A DNA stretch of 64,000 nt from an uncultured Bacillota bacterium (GTDB taxonomy: Bacteria > Bacillota > Dehalobacteriia > UBA7702): assembly GCA_934702375.1 (NCBI GenBank), contig CAKUYE010000007.1, forward strand, positions 39,699 to 103,698. The letters are read 5' to 3'. Below the pieces are notes generated by a model. That model was not told where the DNA came from, searched no databases, and saw only the letters and a program-made list of their open reading frames with translations. Both the position numbers and the translations under genes were made by a program. Numbering within the stretch: position 1 is the first letter of the stretch; each line of letters begins with the position of its first letter. Shown piece after piece: positions 14,661 through 24,900 of the stretch.

Positions 14661-15235
14661 TGGCTAAGAGTGTTCAGGATATTATCAACGAAATCCGCAT
14701 CCGTGCCGATGTGGAGAATATCACCGACGAAGAATTGCTGGATTACATCGACGAACAGGACGATTATCTCAGGGAAACGCTGTTTCCCGAGTATTGCTCT
14801 TCCTCTTTGACCTTAACGGATTCCACGAGCTACGATATTTCTTCCATTTGCGATAGCGGCAGAATCATACGTGTTTTAGCAAAGGGCAAACCTTTGCTGA
14901 GAAAGAGAGATCCCAACGACGCTATCGAAGGGTATATTGCCCGTGGCAACAGCTTGTCATTATCATCTGCCGTTGTTGATGAAAACGACGGAGTTGTGTT
15001 GGTGTATGCTCCGAAGCACGTTCCCCATAAAGTCAGCGACACGAATTTGTGTGCTCCGGAGCCTTTCCATGACCTCTACGTTTTTCATGCTCTCAGTCAG
15101 GTGGCAGCAAAGGAAGCCGATGCCGTTTCCTACGGAAATTACAAGAGCGATTATAACGCTTTGCTGGCAGAGATTACGGCTGCGGTAACAGGGAATCAGG
15201 TAAGCCCTATGGTGAAATGGAGTGGTAAGTCATGA
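14660..15235 (+). CDS. Head-completion/adaptor-like protein
   Basis: ATG 14660 overlaps the upstream stop. The 191-residue protein starts with a helical region (VQDIINEIRIRADVENITDEELLDYID) and continues with beta strands (SLTLTDSTSYDISSI, GVVLVYAPKHV) and an Ala-rich helix. This layout fits gp6-like adaptor proteins of phages. It overlaps the next gene by 4 bases. It is probably the second ring of the neck in a short-tailed particle. Confidence 0.55.
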   Translation: MAKSVQDIINEIRIRADVENITDEELLDYIDEQDDYLRETLFPEYCSSSLTLTDSTSYDISSICDSGRIIRVLAKGKPLLRKRDPNDAIEGYIARGNSLSLSSAVVDENDGVVLVYAPKHVPHKVSDTNLCAPEPFHDLYVFHALSQVAAKEADAVSYGNYKSDYNALLAEITAAVTGNQVSPMVKWSGKS

Positions 15236-16611
15236 TTTTGCCAGATAAAAAGGCAGATACTTATACCAGATACATATCCGAATTTAAGGGGCTTAACCGC
15301 CTTCCTGTGGGTTCTGAGGGGGAATTGTTGGAGACGAAGAATATGGTCTTTGACAAATACCCTGTGATGTCGGTGCGCGGCGGCAGAACTCTGTTTGCTA
15401 CGACATCCACCGGGCATACTCCCCAAGCTCTAATTTTCGTAAATAACGATTATTACATGATTCTCGACAACAGGTTCTACAAAAACGGCGTTAAGGTTTT
15501 CACCGACGAGCAGTCCAACTGGTTCTCTGGCGGGATAAAATCTGTCGTGGAGTTCTGGGGAAAGATTTTTATTTTCCCGGATAGAAAGGTTTACGATATT
15601 GCCGAAGGAACGCTGACGGATATCGGCGAAGGGGAATATCCTGCTGCCGGGAGTTGCCCAAAAATGGATTATGTTTGCGTCCACAATAACCGCATTTGGG
15701 GTGTAAGGGGCAACTATATCTATGCTTCCTCTTCGGGCTATGCTATGGGAGCAGCAGGCAGCGACGGTCGCTATGGGTGGACGCAGTTTTATGATGCTGC
15801 CGGGAATCCCGATGACAGCGGCAGCTTCTTTCAGGAAGTGGCATCGGACGGTGACTTTACCGGAATTATGTCCTGGGATGACCGCATTATCGCCTTGAAA
15901 GAGCGATGCCACCATGAAATTAACGGTAGCTATCCCAGTACCTTTGCTTTGTCTACTATATCGAAGCTGGGAACGGTAAGCCATCATAGTATGGCAGAAG
16001 TAAACGGACGCGCCTTTTATGCTTCCCAAAGTGGCGTTTATATTTATGCCGGAGGATATGAAAAGGAAATCGGCAGGAAGCTTAATGAGAACATTAAGAA
16101 AGCCGTTGCCGGGAGTGACGGCAACCGCTATTATCTCCGCTTGTCTAACGGCACGGAAAATAAGCTTTACGTTTATCACACTGCCGTTGAAATGTGGACA
16201 GAGGAGGACTTAACAAACGTAGCTTTCTTTACCTACCAAAACGGTAGTCTTTACGCTTGCTGCACCGACGGTAAAATCTGGATTATGAATGACCCGGCAT
16301 CTACCGAAACGGTGGAATGGCGGTTCAAGTTTACCGATTATGCCGACTCTGTTTATTATAACACGGAACTGAAACGGTTGATATTCAAATGGAAATCCAC
16401 CAAAGGAAATACCATTAAGGTGAAGATATCCACCGACGGCAAAACTTTCCGAACGCTAACGGACTTTCGTTTTGTGGGGGAAGAAATGCAAACGGTGAAA
16501 TGCAATGTCAACCGAGGGCGGGAGCACGTGATTGTTGTAGAAGGCAAAGGCGATATTGACGTTTACGGCTATCAGCTTACGGTCATGAAAGGAGGTCAGA
16601 ACATTGTCTGA
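15232..16611 (+). CDS. Beta-rich tail/nozzle-like protein
   Basis: The 459-residue product is made of repeated beta strands with aromatic turns (ALIFVNNDYYMILDNRFYKNG, KIFIFPDRKVYDIAEG, NNRIWGVRGNYIYAS), resembling a propeller. It is homologous to the element B protein at 43210-45147, which has NNRLWGCAGDTIYGSK, ETLFYLSPRGVMAYTGG and WHREDD where this has NNRIWG, GRAFYASQSGVYIYAGG and WTEED. By analogy to podovirus tail tubular protein B it may form the tail nozzle; this is an inference. It overlaps the next gene by 8 bases. Confidence 0.6.
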   Translation: MILPDKKADTYTRYISEFKGLNRLPVGSEGELLETKNMVFDKYPVMSVRGGRTLFATTSTGHTPQALIFVNNDYYMILDNRFYKNGVKVFTDEQSNWFSGGIKSVVEFWGKIFIFPDRKVYDIAEGTLTDIGEGEYPAAGSCPKMDYVCVHNNRIWGVRGNYIYASSSGYAMGAAGSDGRYGWTQFYDAAGNPDDSGSFFQEVASDGDFTGIMSWDDRIIALKERCHHEINGSYPSTFALSTISKLGTVSHHSMAEVNGRAFYASQSGVYIYAGGYEKEIGRKLNENIKKAVAGSDGNRYYLRLSNGTENKLYVYHTAVEMWTEEDLTNVAFFTYQNGSLYACCTDGKIWIMNDPASTETVEWRFKFTDYADSVYYNTELKRLIFKWKSTKGNTIKVKISTDGKTFRTLTDFRFVGEEMQTVKCNVNRGREHVIVVEGKGDIDVYGYQLTVMKGGQNIV

Positions 16612-17584
16612 AGCACCACGCTATCCCGATACCGAAGGTGAGAGCTTGGAGAAACGGGTAAACCTGTTGGAGGATTACATTGTAAAACTTCATCGGTATA
16701 TCCGTTATGCCAATGAGCATATCAGCAGCAGAAACCTCACAAAAACGCTTCGGGGTAAGATTTTAAAAATCGACGATATTGACGGACTTTCTCTGACGGT
16801 GAAAAAGGCAGACGGCACCACCAGCGAAGTAAGGCTGGAGGATGGCATTCTGGATTTGCAGGGGCTGGTATTCAACATTCTTTCCGCCGGTGGCATTGTC
16901 GGCACTCAGTTGAACGGCGCAGAAATTACCATCAAAGGTTCTGAAACCATTGGTAATTTAAAAACCGATGGTCTTAAATTCTACGACAAGGATGACGATC
17001 CCACTGTTCTTCTTGGCGGTATTTCCGTGCCGGTAGTTGAATCCACACAGCCGGGTCAACCGAGGAAGGTGTTACTTGAAGCCCGTGACGATGCGGATTT
17101 GTATCTGGAATCCGATAATGATATTGAAATCAGCGGTCAGAATATCAGCATAAACTCCCAGAATGTGACCATTGACGGTAAGAACATCGTGCCTTATTTC
17201 CGGAATTACGCCGGTTCTGTGGAATCCTTTGGAGCAAATGCCGCTGCCAGAATCGATAGCTATAACGTGGCGAAGGGAACCTATCTTGTTTTAGGCAGTG
17301 TGACTTTTGCGGCGGGTCCGGCTTTCATTCAATGCTGTCTTAGTGATACCGCTGCGGATAGCGTATCGCCTTCCTGGAACGCTGTAACACGAGGAATGGC
17401 TATGGACAGCAACGCCGGGAATTCGGGAAGAGAAAGTTCCACATCCCTTACTTGTAGCTGTTATGGAATCTTTGGCTGTACCGAAGAACGGCGGATTCAC
17501 CTGATGGCATATCAGAATGGCGGCAGCAGCAATACTGCCAGAAAGATAACGAATTACCAAATCTCCCTTGTGAGAATCAGTTAA
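16604..17584 (+). CDS. Tail appendage protein with beta-helix-like middle and jelly-roll-like tip
   Basis: The start is TTG 16604 behind AAAGGAGGTCAG. Of 326 residues, about 1-60 are helical (YIVKLHRYIRYANEHISSRN), about 65-200 are short repeated beta segments (EVRLEDGILDLQGLVFN, DDADLYLESDNDIEISG) and about 200-326 look like a C1q/TNF-type tip (GTYLVLGSVTFAAG, RRIHLMAYQNGG). Element B has a homologue at 41996-42814 with SSVKLSSGVLDLKDLVFT and QADLQLYSDADLYIDA. It is probably a receptor-contacting or tail-base protein. Confidence 0.6.
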   Translation: MSEAPRYPDTEGESLEKRVNLLEDYIVKLHRYIRYANEHISSRNLTKTLRGKILKIDDIDGLSLTVKKADGTTSEVRLEDGILDLQGLVFNILSAGGIVGTQLNGAEITIKGSETIGNLKTDGLKFYDKDDDPTVLLGGISVPVVESTQPGQPRKVLLEARDDADLYLESDNDIEISGQNISINSQNVTIDGKNIVPYFRNYAGSVESFGANAAARIDSYNVAKGTYLVLGSVTFAAGPAFIQCCLSDTAADSVSPSWNAVTRGMAMDSNAGNSGRESSTSLTCSCYGIFGCTEERRIHLMAYQNGGSSNTARKITNYQISLVRIS

Positions 17585-17614
17585 GGTGGTGATATTACGG
17601 CGAACGAAACACAG

Positions 17615-18916
17615 ATGAATGACATTCTCAAGGAACAAAATACCAATGAGAAGGTCAAGAAATACAACAATTATCAGAAGGCGCTGTATGGCGGCAGGGA
17701 TGCTCCTGCGGTTGTGGGTTCCAGCTCTTCGGCGGCAACGAATGACTATAACGGCTATCTTTCGAGTCAGAATGCCACGCTGCGGAGTCAGAGCGCTGCT
17801 GTAAAAAAACAGCGTCCTGCCACACAAATGAACGCAGCGGCACAGCAGCCCCGGCAGAATGCCCAGCAAACGGTACAGCAGCGGACGTCTCAAGCCCAGA
17901 ATACCCCACAGGCAGCACCGCAGGCAGCGCAGCAGTCTCAGCCGAGCGCTCAGTCTGCCACAACCTATGACCCTTCCCTTTATGAATCCCTTTCTTCTTA
18001 TGATAAAGCCCTTGGACAAGAATCTCTGGATCAGGTTTTGGGCGGAAAAAGCATGTGGCAGGAAGGAAACGTCGTTGGAGATACTGCAAAAATGAGAGAG
18101 GGGCGCATCCAGGCTCAGCTTGCAAGAGCACTTGGCGGCGGCTATATTGACGATATCGGCGATGGCACCGGACGCAGAGAGTTTGGACTTCATACTCTTT
18201 CCGCAGCTGACCGTTCCATGTCTTTGGAGGATCAGAAAAAAGTATTGGAATATGCGATTCGCTATATGATGTCGGACAACCCTGCTGACCAGAAGTATTA
18301 TCACGATGCGGCAAACGATGTCCGCAGACCTTATGGTTTTACTTCTACGGACGGTTCGGACTACGTTCCCAACGACCCGACTTCGGATGTCTATGCCGGC
18401 TACAAGGATTTTGAAAATCCTTATGCTGACCAGATTGACCAGCTTATCAATTACATTTCCAATCGGGAATATGACCCGGAAAGCGACCCTGCTTATCAAG
18501 CATACAAAGCTCAGTATGAGCGGAACGCTTCGGCGGCGGCAAACAGTGCTATGGCGCAGGCTGCCGGAAATACCGGCGGCATTGCCAACTCTTATGCTAT
18601 GGCTTTGGGCAATGCAGCTCAGCAAGCCTATATGAAGCAGCTTTCCGATGTGATTCCCGCACTGCAACAGCAGGATTATGCGGACAGAATGTCCTTGTTA
18701 CAGAATCTTGGCAGCTTGCAAAACTCTGCTTATGACCGTTACGCTGACGGCAGAGACCATAATTTCAACGCTTGGTTACAGGCATGGCAGCATGTCTTTG
18801 ATAAAAACCAGGCAGACAGAGATTACAACGAAACCATTGCTTCCAGAGAATGGCAGACGGCTGAAAACCAGAAAGACCGTGACTACGATTGGAGCAAGTT
18901 TACCTTCGGGTACTAA
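17615..18916 (+). CDS. Virion protein upstream of the polyvalent giant, Gln/Ala-rich
   Basis: The 433-residue protein has a low-complexity Gln/Ala region (residues about 60-115), then a helical domain containing AAANSAMAQAAGNTGGIANS and a C-terminal charged helix (DRDYNETIASREWQTAENQKDRDYDW). The element B protein at 45157-46203 shares the GNTGG/AMTGGIPSSAAV core and DRDFDYNQF. An in-frame ATT at 17594 directly behind AAGGTGGTGAT could be a non-standard start. Probably an ejected or tail-internal protein delivered with its downstream partner. Confidence 0.6.
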   Translation: MNDILKEQNTNEKVKKYNNYQKALYGGRDAPAVVGSSSSAATNDYNGYLSSQNATLRSQSAAVKKQRPATQMNAAAQQPRQNAQQTVQQRTSQAQNTPQAAPQAAQQSQPSAQSATTYDPSLYESLSSYDKALGQESLDQVLGGKSMWQEGNVVGDTAKMREGRIQAQLARALGGGYIDDIGDGTGRREFGLHTLSAADRSMSLEDQKKVLEYAIRYMMSDNPADQKYYHDAANDVRRPYGFTSTDGSDYVPNDPTSDVYAGYKDFENPYADQIDQLINYISNREYDPESDPAYQAYKAQYERNASAAANSAMAQAAGNTGGIANSYAMALGNAAQQAYMKQLSDVIPALQQQDYADRMSLLQNLGSLQNSAYDRYADGRDHNFNAWLQAWQHVFDKNQADRDYNETIASREWQTAENQKDRDYDWSKFTFGY

Positions 18917-18931
18917 TGGCGGTGATAGAAA

Positions 18932-21900
18932 ATGCCCAGAACAACGCCGAAAGGCAATACTGTTACAACCAAAGGCAGCGGTAAGAAAACCAATGCAGCA
19001 AAAAAGAAGTCCTCGTTTCCGGGGACTTCTTCTGTTTTGGCGAATGACGTTGCCAAGAGAAAACAGAAATCAGGGAAAAGGAGCATCCTTGACACGGCGG
19101 AAAAGAACGCTGTGGACAGGAAAATTCAAACCTATAAATCCGGGAAGATGACAAGCACCGAAGCTGCACGGCATCGGAATAGTAATACCGGCAAGAAACC
19201 CACGAGGGCATATAATAACGCTCCTGCGATTAAAGGAATGCCGGTAAGGGAGCAAGACCCAAACAGCAACGCAAACTATTACGCCAAAAGCTTCCTTCTC
19301 GGTGCGGCCAGTTTGCCGACAGATTTAATGAACTACCGGAAAATGAACCGGGAAAATCCTTCTAAGATTAAAAACACTGTTGCTGCCATATCACCCTATC
19401 TTCTTATGTCTAAAAACCCCGGTCTAAGCCTGGGACTCCGTGCGGCCGGAGAATTAAGCGGCTGGCGTGATAATGGCGAAGTTTCAAAAAAGGTTGATTC
19501 GGGTTTCGGTAAAGTAACATCCGCTTATGATGATGCGTTAGAAAAGCACAATAAGGATAAGCGCGGTGGCGATAGCCTGGGAAATCAACTTGCTTTTGGC
19601 GGAGGTAGACTTGCCGCAGATTTGGCATTGATGGCAGCAACGCCGGGAGGTATACCACTAAAAGCGGCTACCAGAGGTGGCAAGGTCTTGAAATTCTTTG
19701 CAGAACCTTTTTTGAATCCCGGAACCTTAGGCAGAAATGCTGCGGCCTATGAGGGGAGTCGCTACAATGAAGCCCGGAAAGCTGGTGCAGACCCTAAAAC
19801 AGCGGCTACCGCTGCCTATAAATACGCACTCCCTCAAGCTTATCTGGAAAGCTTAGGGGGCGCAGAAAAAGCCTTTAATAAAGTTCTCAAACCCAGCGCC
19901 AGCATTGTCAAGGAAGCCTTTAAAGGCGCAGGTTCGGAAGCTTTGGAGGAAGCCGCGCAAACTCCCTGGGAGGTTTATTCCCGTCAATTCTACGGCGGCA
20001 ATGTAAAAATGCTGCCGGATAAAAAAGGGTTGGCTCTCGGACAGACCCAGCCCACGGATACCGTATTTGACCCCAAGGCGATGCTGGAATCCGCTGCCAT
20101 TGGCGGTATTCTCGGCGGCATCGGCGGCGGTGTCGGCGGAATGCGGAATCGTCAGATTGCCCGTGACAGCGTTCAAAACACCGTGAGCCGTTCTTCCAGG
20201 CTTCTAAGAGACCTTGAGAATCGTCGGGCTATCGCAGCGGTACAGGATGCCGCTTCAAAAAATCTTGTGAAAACCGATGAGTTGGTATATAATAGAAGGA
20301 AAGAAAACGACAGTGAAGCGCAACAGAGAGCAGAGGAACGCAGACGTTACTTTGCCGAAGTCGGTAGGCATATGGATGACCTCACCGGATGGAGCGGTCA
20401 ACGCTATGGTGTGGCGGAGAATGTCGTAACCTTTGCCCGGGAGATTTCCCAGAATACGGGACGGCAGATTCTCTTTGACCCGTATATCGGTGAAGGGGAG
20501 CTTTCCCTTGATGAGGTTGCCAACGGCTCTTACAGCGACGGCGTTATCCGCATCAATCCCAACAGTGAAAATCCCGTTGCTCAAATTATCGTTCACGAGC
20601 TGACCCACTCCATTGAAGGGACAGCATACTACCCCCAGATACAGCAGATGATTCTGGACTTCTATAATGCAGATATTGGCGGTATTCGGGCTGAAATCCA
20701 GGAACGATATGGCGATACCCTGCGGACTGCCGAAGATGTAAATCATGAAATGATTGCGGAGTTCTTCGAGAAAAAGGGCATTACCGATATGGACACCTTG
20801 CGTGCTGTCGTAAAGGTGAACCGCAGCTTTGCGGAAAAAGTTGCGGACTGGTTGCAACATCTTGCAACTAAGATTACCGGCACGAAAGAACAGAAATTCA
20901 TTCTGGAAATGCGTGACCGTTGGCGTGAAGCTTTACTGACGGCTGATGAGGGGCTTATCGGTGACGATATCCAGTATTCACTAAAACGCAAGCGAAAACT
21001 CAAACGGAGACCGAATGAGTTTAATACCTATGCCTTAGCAAAAATCTCTCGTGCCGTTAATAGTGGCGCAAAGGTTGGAGATAATTTTTCAGTGACGCAT
21101 GGCGGCAACATCTACATTTGCGAAATTAAAGATGTAGACAGCTACGCACGCGCTATAGTTAAAGTAATTCCAGGAAATGAGATTCGCAAAAATGCGTATA
21201 AGGGAGGTAGGATAAATGATGTTTTGGACGGAGACATCGGAACGGATTCGCGATATAGTAACAGCGAAGGGGTTGATGGACGAGGATATGGCGGGCTGCC
21301 TGGGGAGCTTTCTACAGACCCCGGAACAGGAAGAAATGCTGTTGCCATTCCTGGAAGCGAACCAAGAGAATTTATCGGAGTCTCTCATCTTGAAGGAAAT
21401 CTTGAGAATACTCGACGCAACCGACCCGCAGACACCGGAATCCAAAGATTACATCTCTCCCGAGACAGAATTTTCCGACTTATAAACCAATACGGAAAAC
21501 GAAACACAAAGACTGCCAAAGCCTTTGTAACGAACATTGACCCAACTTCCTTCTTAAATCTTGTAGCCGGGGAAGAGAGGGCAAATGCGCTGCGTGCAAA
21601 AGCGAAGGCAGTAAATGCCAACGCTCTGGAAAACGCTGAAACGCCTTTTATTCGTGTAAACATGAAAGAAGGCACCGTGCTTGGCGGTGACGGATTAAAG
21701 CGCATGGCAGCCTTGGAGAAAGCCGGAGTAACGGAAGTTACTATCGTGGTGATACCCGAAGGTGCTGCCCGGAATACCGCAGAAACCATTGATTCCTTGG
21801 AGCTTTACGGAGCAAATCCTTCGGAGGATATTTCCCTGTATGAGCTGATTCCTCTTACCCAAAATAACGCCAATGAAATTGACCGGGTATATGGTGACCG

Positions 21901-24900
21901 GAACGTGTTAAACCAGATTAGCGGCACGCAATATTCCATTAGCCGAAGAAATGACAGCGATAACCGCCGTGTGTCGCAATCTGCGATTACCGCCCGTAGC
22001 GTTGCCCGGGAAAACAACCAGACCGAAGCAGAAAATGCCATTGAAGAAAACATTGCCGCTGACCGGGAAGGTTACACCTATACACCGAAAAGCAATCGAG
22101 AAACCGAAGAGCAAGCCTGGGCAAACAGGGAAGCTCACTGGTATGACGAAGATCGCTTAACGGGTCTTTTTGAACAGGTAGAATCCGCCCAAGGTGCGGA
22201 GCTTGACAACTTAACAACGGAACTGATTCTGGAATACGTGGACGCCGTGAACTCCGGCGATATGGCGAGAGCTTCCCGTATCCAGGAACAGCGTGGGAAG
22301 CTGGGCACCGTTATCGGCAGAGCCTTGCAGACCAACACCCTCCTGAGGAAATTGACCCCGGAGGGTTTTTTAAATGATGCAACGGCAAAACTGAATCGGG
22401 ATTATGCCCGGAGAAACGGATTCTCTCCCACTAAGATTAACGATGAAGTTCGGGAAGCCATGACAGGGCAGGAAGAGGAGATTCTTTCTGATTCTATTTT
22501 CGACCTTCTGGAAGCTACTGATGATGAGACTGTAGAGAAAATCCTTAGCCGAATTATCCAAAACGGATTAAATGAGGATGGAGTAAGCCTTGTTGATGCA
22601 GTAAAGGAAAAAGGCGTTGACGGCGTAGTTGACACCCTTTTAGCACGTGCTACCTCAGATATGAATATTGACGGTGATCTGCTTTTGCAAATCCGAGGTG
22701 ACATTCAAGAAGCCGTGAATCTTCGGATTCGCAAATACCGGGAAGCCGCATTGCAGCGGATGCGTGAACGCAAGGTTTCTATCGGCGAAGGCAGAGCCTA
22801 CCGCACTTACATTGACCGCTTAATTGAATTCAACAATTTAGGTTACTTTGACAATGCCGGTGATGCTCAGTTGGTATTTGAAAATATGGGGATGCCGAAT
22901 ATCTCTCCCGAGGATATGCAGCGAGTTTTGGATTACATCTCCATTGCGGAACGCATCGAACGGGACGGCGCAGATGCAGACTTTTCCGATTTTGAAGGGA
23001 TGGAATATATTGACCGCATCCAGAAACGCCTTGCCAAATACGGCAGCGAGGATGCTTCTTTGGTTGCCCGAAAGCTGGCATCGAAGGTGATTCAGGATTA
23101 TTCCCTGCCGACAATTTGGGATTCGGTGAAAGCGATTCGACGGATTTTCCTGCTGGCAAACGTAAAGACTCAGGAACGAAACCTTGGTCCCAATATTGCC
23201 GTGTATGCTACCAATATCGCTTCAAAGCCTTTCAGCGTGCTTGCTGACCGTTTGGCAGCCAGAGCGAAAGATACCGGCTTCCGTTCTCAGCGGATGAAAT
23301 ATCGTCCGAAGGAATCTTTTATGGCGGCAAAAGAGGGGTTTGTGAAAACCTTTGCTGATGCACGTATGGGCATCGACACCAGCGCAGGCGGTGCGAAATA
23401 CGAAGGGATGCAAGGAGATAATTTCTCCAATCGTAACGCTTTGGGCAGAGCCGCCAACCGTGTTGACCGAGGGCTTTCCACCATTATGCAGGCAGCTGAC
23501 CGTCCTTTTGAAGAAGCCTACCGGAACACCACGAAAAAGGACATCGAGGAAATGAACGGCGATAATGTATCGCCGGAGCTTGCGGAACGAATGGCAAATC
23601 AGGTTGCCATGGAGCGCACCTGGAAGGATGATAATGCCGTAACCAAGGCAGTTTCCTCCATTACAAACACCTTGAACTTCGGCAAGGAATTTGGGCTTGG
23701 CTCTATTCTTAACGTCTTTATCAAAACTCCTGCCAATATCATGAAGGGTTCCTTTGAGTATTCTCCTTTGGGCTGGACAAAGGTTGCTTACGATGCCCAC
23801 CTTTTCCGAAGGGCGGAATCGGGCAGCGACGGCGAAAAGATGGCGCAGTTTAAACTGGCGAACGATGCCGGGAAGGCTGCTGCCGGGACTTTGATTTTCG
23901 CTACCACCATTGCCTTGAAAGCTCTCGGCATCCTCGAAATCACCGGTGCTGCCGGAGACGAGGACGGAGAACATCCTTACTGCGTTAAAATCGGCGATAA
24001 ATGGTATTCCTGGAAGTACATTGCTCCCCTTATGGCTCCGGTGGCAATGGGGGTAAATACCTATGACATTATAACCGGCAACGATAACGAGGATAAGGAT
24101 TATTTTCATAAAGTCACCGATACGATTTTTGCTACCTTTGACTCGGCAATGTCTGCGGTGTTTGAGCAGTCCTTTGCTCAGACCTTGCAGGAATCGTTGG
24201 CGCAGGATTCCTTTACGGAAATGATTGCGAAAACTCTTGCCAGCGTTCCTTCTCAGTTTACGCCGACACTGTTGAAACAGATTGCAGACTTTGTTGACCC
24301 CTACGACCGCCAGACTTATGACCCCAGCAGTCCGATTCTCGGAACGATGGTCAATAACATGGTATCTTCGATTCCGGGGTTATCGAAAACGCTGCCGGTA
24401 AAATACGATGCCATGGGGAATCCCGTTCGCAACAGCAAAATCAGCGATGACCCCAGCTGGGCAGAGCGTGCCTACAGCGCATTTCTTGACCCCGCCAATG
24501 TGACGAAGGATAACAGAAGCGCAGCGGAATCTACCATCCATGATTTGGCAGGTGTAACCGGACTGACTCTTGCAGCTCAATCGGCACCGACCAGCATTAA
24601 GGTAGGAAACAAGACGGTGCGCCTTACCAACGAGGAAATGTCGGAATGGAACAAGAACGCCGGGAAACAGTATCGGGAAGGCTTGGAAGAGTTGCTTGCC
24701 GATCCTCATTTCCAGCAGCTGGATTCTATGAAAGCTCAGGCGAAAGCTGTAGAGGAATTGCAGAAATACGTTTACGGTATTTATAAGGAGGATTTCCTAA
24801 AGGACAAAGGTTATCTTCCGAGCACCAAAACGAATATCAAGGCACGGCAGATCATAAAATCCGATATTTCCTTAGCAAAGTATGTATCGGACAAAGCCTA

